Source: Arachis hypogaea (lineage: Eukaryota; Streptophyta; Magnoliopsida; Fabales; Fabaceae). Taken from it: a stretch of DNA of 64,000 nt. The notes beneath the pieces are model-generated. The model saw nothing but the letters and a program-made list of their open reading frames with translations, was not told the DNA's origin and did not search any database. A program made the translations under genes and the position numbers. The stretch spans positions 75,943,559 through 76,007,558 of the forward strand of contig NC_092052.1 of assembly GCF_003086295.3 (NCBI RefSeq), in the 5' to 3' direction. Of this stretch, positions 57,414-64,000 are shown piece by piece (positions within the stretch are counted from its first letter, which is position 1; the number at the start of each line of letters is the position of its first letter).

Positions 57414-58142
57414 TGATGCATGTGCATCTTAACTAGTTAGTTTTGTTAGTTTATAACTCTTTTTCATGAATCTTGGATAATAATCAAGTGATTTTGTGGT
57501 TAAATCTCAGTATGTTTGCATGTAAAAGATGATTGAACATTAGTTGAATTTATATTCATTCATGAATATATAAGCTAAGATTGATGCAAGTGGTACACTA
57601 AGTGATTGGTAACTATAGGAATGATTATTGTTGCACTTATGTACACTAGCTCATTTGGTAATTATTCATGAGATTATGAACCAAACTTTGACAAAAAAAT
57701 TTTTAATGACTGTTAAGAAAATGATGATGAAGAATGGAGAGGTAAGCATCCCAAGGCAGAGCGTTAGTAACGCTTCAATTTTGAAGCGTCACCCCCAAGT
57801 AACGCATGCAACAAGAAGAAAACGCGTTGGTGGTAAATTGAAGTAGGGCATGCTTGTTTATGGAGCTTGCATAGTGATGTTGGTAACGCCTTTGTTCCAA
57901 TGCACCCTTCATAGTGGCGTTGATTACAAGTGAAGCAAGGCATGCATGTTTATGGAGCTTGCATGAGGCATTGGTAACGCTTAGTTCATAAAGCGCCCAT
58001 TCCAAAATGGTGCCAATGTTGTGCAAGGAAGAAATGAAGCAAGGAGTCTATGGCACGAAGAATGCATGCACACAAGGAAGGATTACTAATGCCAGAGCAA
58101 CAAGGGTGCCCATCAAAGGAACGCCAATGATGCAACAATAAA
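57414..58142 (+). repeat. Element J 3' LTR (partial, right end uncertain)
   Basis: Starts TGATGCATGTGCATC after the expected 3' leader context. It holds its own palindromic units (gcgttagtaacgc, gaagcgtcac, ggtaacgcc; 57765-58000). The right end is not seen; sequence of another family (L) begins by about 58143-58250. Frames 57628-57846 and 57775-58026 overlap the palindromes and are not supported. Confidence 0.55.
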
Positions 58143-58178
58143 GCTAGAGGTAAGGCTTACAGTCTTATTACTTCTTTC

Positions 58179-58195
58179 TATATATATATATATAT
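58179..58195 (+). repeat. (TA)n microsatellite
   Basis: About eight TA repeats within the J/L junction region. Confidence 0.85.
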
Positions 58196-58284
58196 TGTAT
58201 GAGGTTTAGAACTGTCATAGCGCTTTATCGCCATTTGCTTTACGGCTAGAGGTAAGGCCTAAGGTGACAGGGTGTTACATTTAG

Positions 58285-58300
58285 TGGTATCAGAATGGTT
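58285..58300 (+). other. Primer-binding site, tRNA-iMet type (L)
   Basis: TGGTATCAGAATGGTT; the first ten bases match the complement of plant initiator tRNA-Met, unlike every other element in the window. Confidence 0.65.
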
Positions 58301-58642
58301 CATCCTCGTGAGCCTGAGGGATGGACCGATTGTACTTCATTGCATACTCTGGGTCATTTTTCTTTTGTGCTATTTAGGATATTTGTTTGATAAACATAGC
58401 ATGCTTGTTTGTGAGTACTTCTTTGAGATATTGAGACTGATCACTTGATATCGATTGTTTGGAGTGCACAGGACCCTGAATTGCGACTCGCGGGCGAGGT
58501 CAGACACGTACTCAAAGAGAGAATGAGGGTAACCCATCAGTGAACAGCCATGTTAAATTCATTGCGGCATTGACTAACTTGGCTAACACAATACAAGCGA
58601 GCGCTGCTACGACTACTCATGCTATGGAATGGATAGGGCAAC

Positions 58643-59945
58643 TGATGAGCACATATTTTATACGCTTTTTGGCATCATTTTCATATAGTTTTTAGTATGT
58701 TTTGTTTAATTTTTATTAAGTTTTCATAGATTTTAGTGTAAAATTCACATTTTTGGATTCTACTTTGGGTTTGTGTGTTTTTATGCAATTTCAGATATTT
58801 TTTGGCTAAAATTGAGGAGCTGGGGCAAAAGTCTGATTCAGAGAAAGCACTGCAGATGCTATTCGAATCTGATCTCCTTACACTCGAAAGAGCTTTTCAG
58901 GAGCTACAGGAGTCCAAATGGAGCGTTCGTAATGGCTATGGAAAGCTAACTTCCGGAGCTTTCCAAAAATATATAATAGTTTATACTTTTTCAGATTATA
59001 AGGCCTAAAACTGGCGTCCAACACAAGCCTCCTGCCCATTCCAGGCATCCAGCGCCCAAAAGAGGAGCCCAGCGTCCAAACGCCCAAACTGGACCCCCCC
59101 AGCCAGCGTTCAATGCCCTAGAGGCCTCCTAGCACGTGGATCTCATCAAAACCTAGCCCAAACACTCACCAAGTTTTCCCCAGATGTGAATTTTAGCACT
59201 AAAATACTGTTTTACCCTTTCTTATGTAATCCTTAGTCATTAGTTTAGTATTTAAGACTTTTTACACTTGATCTTCGAGGATAGACAGAAGCTTTTCCAG
59301 TCATATTTCGTTTTTTACATTGTATTTCTATCAGTATGAGTTTCTAAACCTCCTAAGTTGAGGGGAGGAGCCTTGCTGAGTTTTACGGATTAATAAAAAT
59401 ACTACTGTTCTTTCTCAATTCGTGTTTGATTCTCTATTCTAAGATGTATCTTCGTTCTTCATCAATATGAATGTGTTGAACTGGCATAAGGTTATCATAT
59501 TCTACATGGGTTCAGAGTGAATCTTTCATCAGACAATGATGAATCACCAACTTGATTATACATCTCTTAGATGGCTAATCCACGACTTCGTTGGGGACTT
59601 CTCGAGACACCAGTTCAGCCGAAGTATAGGGAGATTAGGGTCTCAATGGTAGAGGCTAGAACCCAAAGGCACAACATTCTTTGATCCGAAAGATCCGATC
59701 TTGTCTGTGGCATTTTGAGTAGGATCATTATGGAGAATGGACTGCAGGAGCTTCACCCTCAATCAGAATGGATCCGCACTAACCTTGGGTTCAGATATGG
59801 AGGAGTATTGGTGGCTGCTCAAACCAGGGTCAATCACATACAGCCTGCCATAGAAGAAATCATTCACAGTTGAAGAAGACAGTAATACCAGAGTTAATCT
59901 AGAAGGACAAAGCATCTCCAAGCCTTAACCACCTTCTTATCATAG
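58643..59945 (+). repeat. Element H 5' LTR, left part
   Basis: It starts TGATGAGCACAT and contains diverged palindromes (cagcgcccaaaagagg, agcgtccaaacgccc; 59010-59130), a TATTTAAG box at 59249-59256 and the LTR frame. It ends at catag (59941-59945), the target of solo LTR I. Confidence 0.87.
58775..59008 (+). CDS. LTR-embedded reading frame, about 77 codons (H)
   Basis: The frame begins MFLCNFRYFLAKIEELGQK and continues SDSEKALQMLFESD. It is uninterrupted, like its counterpart in the C 3' LTR (9772-10005), and two codons shorter in the middle. No known family is recognised and its translation is uncertain. Confidence 0.3.
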   Translation: MFLCNFRYFLAKIEELGQKSDSEKALQMLFESDLLTLERAFQELQESKWSVRNGYGKLTSGAFQKYIIVYTFSDYKA

Positions 59946-61469
59946 TAACGAACGGGATTTTCTGTCAGTAAAGAATTCACAAATAAATTCTCGTTGTAAG
60001 TATAGTTTCTAAACCAACAAAGAATCATTTTGTACAAAAATTTGGTTGTCACTTAAGCAAACCCAATAAAAATAATAACCAAAGTATTTAAACCTCGGGT
60101 CGTCTCTCAAGGAATTGTAGGGAAGTGTGTTACTATTGGTTATGGGTTTTTGTTTTCTGAGAAATTTTGGAATGAGGAATGGAAAAATAAATGATTATAA
60201 ATTAAAGCAATAAAAATTAACAAGAGGTTTTATGTAATTGAAATAAAAAGCCTTGACCGAGGGTATGATTAATTGGAAGTTCTATCCTTGTTGGATTTTC
60301 TCAAGTGTAGTGTCAAGAGGTTGTTATTTTCACTTAGTTAACACTTACTAAATAAAAGAAAGTCAAGTGATTTAGCTAACTCTTATTCGCAAATCCTAAT
60401 CCTCTCTCTCTTGGGAAGGACTAGCGTTAGTAAATAGAGAATTAGCCAACAACTTCCAATTTAACTAAGCACTTGAGCATTTCAACTCTAGGGTCTCCAT
60501 TTAATCAACCCCCAAGTCAAATTAGGAGTCTACTCTGTCAACATGAATACCATCTTCGTTGTTTTATAAGAGAAGTAAAAATGGAACATGATAATTAAAA
60601 TCAATTGAAAGCAATTAAACAAATAATAAAATTTAAATTGAAAAAAACTTCTTGCATTAATAAATTCTAAAAACAATTCAATTTTAACTTTGAACAAAGA
60701 TTAAGGATATGAAAGAGTAAGGGAAAAAGAAAACAAACTAGAATGATAAAGACTTCAATGGGGTAGTAACTCTGTCAATATCCAATTCAAAGCATAAAAC
60801 TAGGAATCCTAAATCCTAGAGAGAGGAGAGAGCCTCTCTCTCTAAAATCTACATCTAAAAAAACTAAAATTGTGAATTATGAGAAGCGTATCAATGTCCT
60901 CTTGATTCTCCCACTTTGTAGCCTCTAATATGTGTTTTCTGGGACGAGAACTGGGTCAGAAACAGCCCAGAAATCGCTGGGGGCAAATTCTGATATGCTG
61001 AATTTGCGTAGATCAACGTGTGTGCGTCGCTTATCTTTAGAGCAACTATGGCAAATTATATATCATTTCGAAGCCCCGGATGTTAGCTTTCCAACACAAT
61101 AAGAACCGCCTCATTTGGACCTCTTTAGCTCAAGTTATGGGCAGTTAAGTATGAAGAGGTCAGGCTGGACAACTTAGCAATTCCTTCAACTTCTTGTATT
61201 CCTTCCACTTTTGCATGCTTCCTTTCCATCCTCTAAGCCATTCCTGCCCTATAAACCCTGAAATCAGTTAACACAGATATCAAGGCATCGAATGGTACTA
61301 AGGGAGGATTAAACATAGCAAATTTAAGGCCAAAGAAGCATGTTTTCAATCGTAGCATAAAATTAGGAAGGAGAATGTAAAACATGAGAATTCTATGAAT
61401 AAGTGTGAGTTTAATGGATAAAATCCACTCAATTAAGTACAAAATGTACCACGAAATAGTGGTGCATCA
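59946..61469 (-). mobile_element. Solo LTR I in the 5' LTR of element H
   Basis: 1524 bp; on the - strand it begins TGATGCACCACTATTTCGTGG and ends near CCCGTTCGTTA. The duplication catag is perfect (59941-59945, 61470-61474). It has the conserved hairpin (60816-60844), the block CCCCCAGCGATTTCTGGGC and CGACCCGAGGTTTAAATAC. It largely lacks the GC-rich palindrome cluster found in D, E and F; gcgtagatcaacgtgtgtgcgtcg near 61005 is a decayed trace. It has no internal region. Confidence 0.9.
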
Positions 61470-61698
61470 CATAGTTTACACGACTTCTAAGTTCTGACTA
61501 CCTTTTTCTTTATTTCTTTTTATGCTTTTAACCAAATCCAACAAATTTCCTACTCACCTGATTAAGATCTGCAAGATAACCATAGCTTGCTTCAAACCAC
61601 AATCCTCGTGGGATCGACCCTGACTCACTCAGGTATTACTTGGACAACCCAGTGCACTTGCTGGTTCAGTTGTACGAAGCGTGGGGATTCGTGCACCA
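61470..61698 (+). repeat. Element H 5' LTR, right part
   Basis: It resumes with catagtttacacgac and has the block CCTCGTGGGATCGACCCTGA, ending GGGGATTCGTGCACCA. The open frame 61587-61841 crosses LTR, primer site and leader and is not a gene. Confidence 0.87.
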
Positions 61699-61704
61699 AG
61701 TTTT

Positions 61705-61721
61705 TGGCGTCATTGCCGGGG
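61705..61721 (+). other. Primer-binding site, tRNA-Asp type (H)
   Basis: TGGCGTCATTGCCGGGG, two mismatches to the tRNA-Asp complement, 6 bases after the LTR end. Confidence 0.78.
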
Positions 61722-62952
61722 ATTGTTCGAGTTTGGACAACTGATGGATTATCTTGTTCCAAAGATAAGGTATTGTCTTTAATTTTGTTAGAGTCTTTTA
61801 TTTTATTTTTCTTTTTTTCGAAAAATAAAAAACCTTTTTAAAAAAAATAAATTTTTTTCCTTTTCTTTGTTTAATCTTTCTTTTTGGTTTGAGTCTTTTA
61901 TTTTTGTTCTTGTTGAAATTTTCAAAATTTTGGTGTCTTCTTGTGTCTTTTCTTTGAAATTTTTGAAAATTTTGTCTTTGGTTTTAAAAAATTTTAAGTT
62001 TGGTGTCCTTTGCATGTTCTTTTGTTCTTTGAATTCTTTGAGTTTTGTTCTTGGTGTTCTTCTTGATCTTCAAAGTGCTCTTGTTTTTTTTTGTTTTGAT
62101 CTTAAAATTTTTAAATTTGGTGTCTCTTTGTGTTTTTCTTGTTAATTTTCAAACACTAGGTCCCCTTAGATCTAAAAATTTTAAGTTTGGTATCTTTTTG
62201 TTGTTTTTCTCTTTCCTCATTAAATTCAAAAATAAAAAAAATATCTTTTCTATCTTTATTTTAATCTTAAAATTTTTATCTTATCTTATCTTAGTTTTCA
62301 AATTTCAAAATCAAATCTTCTCAAAAGTCATATCTTTTTCAATTCTTATCTTATCTTTTTATCTTTCTTTAAAATTCAAAAATTTAAAATTCAAAATTCA
62401 AAAAATCTTATCTTATCTTATTTTAAATTCAAATTTTAAAAATTAAACCTTTTCAAAAATCAAATCTTTTTCAAATTCTTTCTTATCTTGTTGACTTTTT
62501 CAAAATTTAAAATTTAAAACTTAATTTTCAAATTTTAAATTTTAAATTCAAATCTTTTCTAATCTTCTATCTTATCTTGTTTACAAATCTTTCCTAATTA
62601 GTATTTATCTTCTCTCTCTTCTTTTTCAAAACTTCCTAACTAATTTTTCTCTCTCCTAATTTTCGAAAATCCTTCTTCTATTTCTCTCTTCTTTTTCGAA
62701 ATTCATAATTAAATTTTCAGTTCTTTTTAATTCATTAACCTCTATTTTCGAATTACATAAATAAATAAAATAAAATAAAAAAATATTTTATTCTTGTTTA
62801 TCTCTCTACTTCTATTTATTTGAATTCTTCTTCCCCTTCTTCTTCTCCTACTTCTATCTTCCTCTTCTTTCTTCACATATCACAGGGAGTCCTCTGTTCT
62901 TGAATATAGAGCTCCCATTCTGTTCTGTCCTTGGTTTCTTCTTTTCTTGTTT
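61722..62952 (+). other. Element H 5' leader
   Basis: A/T-rich non-coding leader with AAGTTTGGTGTC-type units at about 61996, 62113 and 62183, runs of tcttatctta, and a C/T-rich stretch (62815-62880) shortly before gag. Frames at 61803-62446 are low-complexity. Confidence 0.72.
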
Positions 62953-64000
62953 ATGACCAGGAACAGGGATAAAGAACCTCTCTTTAATCTTAATCATGAA
63001 CCTAAAAGGACTTTAAGGAGGAGCTTACAACACATTAAAGCACAACACTCCGGAAGAAACCTTTCAAAAAATTTTGAACAAGAAGCAGAAGAGATGGCCG
63101 AATATGAAGGAGAAGCAAGAAAGGTTCTTGGTGACTTCACCATGCCTACCTCTGACTTTTATGGCAGAAGTATCTCTGTACAGGCCATTGGAGCTAACAA
63201 CTTTGAGCTTAAGCCTCAGTTAGTCTCTCTTTTGCAACAGAATTGCAAGTTCTATGGACTTCCACTGGAAGATCTACATCAGTTCTTAGCTGAATTCTTA
63301 CAAATCTGTGACACTGTTAAGACCAATGGAGTGGATTCTTAAGGTCTACAGACTTATGCTCTTTTCCTTTGCTATAAGAGACAGAGCTAAGATATAGTTG
63401 GATTCTCAACCAAAAGAGAGCCTAGACTCTTGGGAAAAACTGGATAATTCTTTTCTAGCTAAATTCTTTCCTCCTCAAAGGATGAGCAAAATCAGAGTGG
63501 AAGTTCAAACCTTCAGACAGAGAGAAGGTGAATCCCTCTTTGAAGGTTGGGAAAGATACAAGCAACTAATCAAGAGGTGTCTTCCTGACATGCTCTCAAA
63601 ATGGTCTATCATAGGAGTTTTCTATGATGGTCTGTCTAAGATGTCCAAAATATTATTGGACAGCTCTGCAGGTGGATCACTCCACTTGAAGAAAACGCTT
63701 GCAAAAGCAAGAGAACTCATTAAGATTGTTGCAAAGAACCAGTTTATGTACACTTCTGAAAGAAATCCTGTGAACAATATGGTCTCTCTGAAGAAAAGAG
63801 TTCTTGAAGGTGATACTCTGAATGCCATATTGGCTCAGAACAAGATCTTAACACAGCAGGTCAATATGATCTCTCAGCATTTGACTGGAATGCAAGCTGC
63901 AGCTGGTAGTACTCAGGAACCTTCTTCTGAAGTAGAAGCTTGTGATCCTGATCAACCCACCATGGAGGAGGTGAATTACATGGAAGAACCCTATGGAAAC
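62953..64000 (+). pseudogene. Element H Gag (partial, frameshifted)
   Basis: ATG 62953 encodes MTRNRDKEPLFNLNHEP and, from 63120, the capsid-like region GRSISVQAIGANNFELKPQL and LLQQNCKFYGLP. A frameshift near 63340 ends this frame. In the shifted frame a Trp-to-TAG change (63394) is followed by an open stretch to the end: RMSKIRVEVQTFRQREGESL, RYKQLIKRCLPDMLSKW, FYDGLSKMSKILLDSSAGGS and, near the end, EEVNYMEE. The N-terminus is about 50 residues longer than in C and K and the sequence is distinct, so H is a separate sublineage. Confidence 0.82.

Larger units (their letters stand above)
58143..58642 (+). mobile_element. Fragment L: Tekay/Del-like Ty3/gypsy LTR end, primer site and gag start
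   Basis: An LTR end ...GGTGTTACA (58279) is followed by TGGTATCAGA at 58285, the complement of initiator tRNA-Met as used by chromovirus elements. The context TCCTCGTGAGCCTGAGGGATGG is typical of Tekay/Del elements as I recall them. At about 58530-58642 the frame SHVKFIAALTNLANTIQAS resembles the Gag N-terminus of that group. It is cut by element H. The left boundary with J is not resolved; gctagaggtaaggc occurs twice (58143-58156 and 58245-58258). Confidence 0.6.
58643..64000 (+). mobile_element. Element H: Ty3/gypsy Athila-like retrotransposon, + strand, runs out of the window
   Basis: The 5' LTR is 58643-61698 including solo LTR I (net about 1.53 kb), followed by a tRNA-Asp-type primer site, leader and gag. 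The LTR belongs to the B subfamily (TGATGAGCACATATTTTATACGC type). It sits in the gag region of L; the left target is about gcaac (58638-58642), and the other end is beyond the window. The gag differs from those of B, C and K. Confidence 0.85.

Noticed and set aside
58285..58300. TGGTATCAGA as part of a tRNA gene
   Set aside because: Only the complement of a tRNA 3' end is present, right after an LTR end; no cloverleaf arms follow. It is a primer-binding site.
61867..62446. Phe/Leu-rich frames suggesting transmembrane proteins
   Set aside because: They are in the T-rich leader of H between primer site and gag; no conserved motif.
1..64000. Host gene, gene cluster or a new defence or biosynthetic system
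   Set aside because: Every stretch can be assigned to an LTR, leader, gag/pol/post-pol or spacer of retrotransposons; no exon-like frame with a non-transposon domain was found.

Overview
The window reads as intergenic plant DNA built almost entirely from nested LTR retrotransposons. I found no host gene, rRNA, tRNA gene, CRISPR array or prokaryote-type operon. The organism is most likely a peanut (genus Arachis). LTRs beginning TGATGAGCGGATAATTTATA and carrying GGCGTTTAACGCC palindromes are, from memory, typical of the abundant FIDEL-type Ty3/gypsy elements of Arachis; no database search was possible. Most elements carry a primer-binding site complementary to the 3' end of tRNA-Asp and have a Gag - protease - reverse transcriptase - RNase H - integrase - post-pol ('envelope-like') order, which fits the Athila lineage of Ty3/gypsy.

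The layout is a set of Russian dolls with readable target-site duplications (TSDs). J is the oldest element (+ strand; 1-66, 40309-42497, 54024-about 58142). Its protease gene is cut by solo LTR D (67-40308; TSD tgaaa/tgaag). D is cut by element B (- strand, 377-37697; TSD cacgc) and by solo LTR E (38741-40158; TSD atgac). The 3' LTR of B is cut by tandem non-autonomous element A (+ strand, 1511-27666; TSD about ggggg). The middle LTR of A is cut by element C (- strand, 8527-22903; TSD tgccc). The RT gene of C is cut by solo LTR F (15402-16888; TSD acctc). J is also interrupted by element K (+ strand, 42498-54023; TSD acaac/acaat). To the right lie the 3' LTR of J, a Tekay/Del-like fragment L (about 58143-58642), and element H (+ strand, 58643 to beyond the window), whose 5' LTR holds solo LTR I (59946-61469; TSD catag).

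B, C, J, K and H encode recognisable proteins, all broken by stops, frameshifts or deletions. Nothing here looks able to move by itself unless H is intact outside the window, and its gag is already disrupted. A has LTRs, a tRNA-Asp primer site and one 50-codon reading frame but no gag or pol, so it would depend on proteins from relatives.

The most interesting signals are not ordinary genes. Short GC-rich palindromes occur in three equivalent places in B, C and K: inside the LTR, inside the coding gag-protease linker, and after pol. Each LTR group has its own version of such a palindrome array. One LTR superfamily shares a CTAGAGAGA...TCTCTCTAG hairpin. A leader motif, AAGTTTGGTGTC, is reiterated. 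An envelope-like frame with a hydrophobic C-terminal tail survives in several states of decay.
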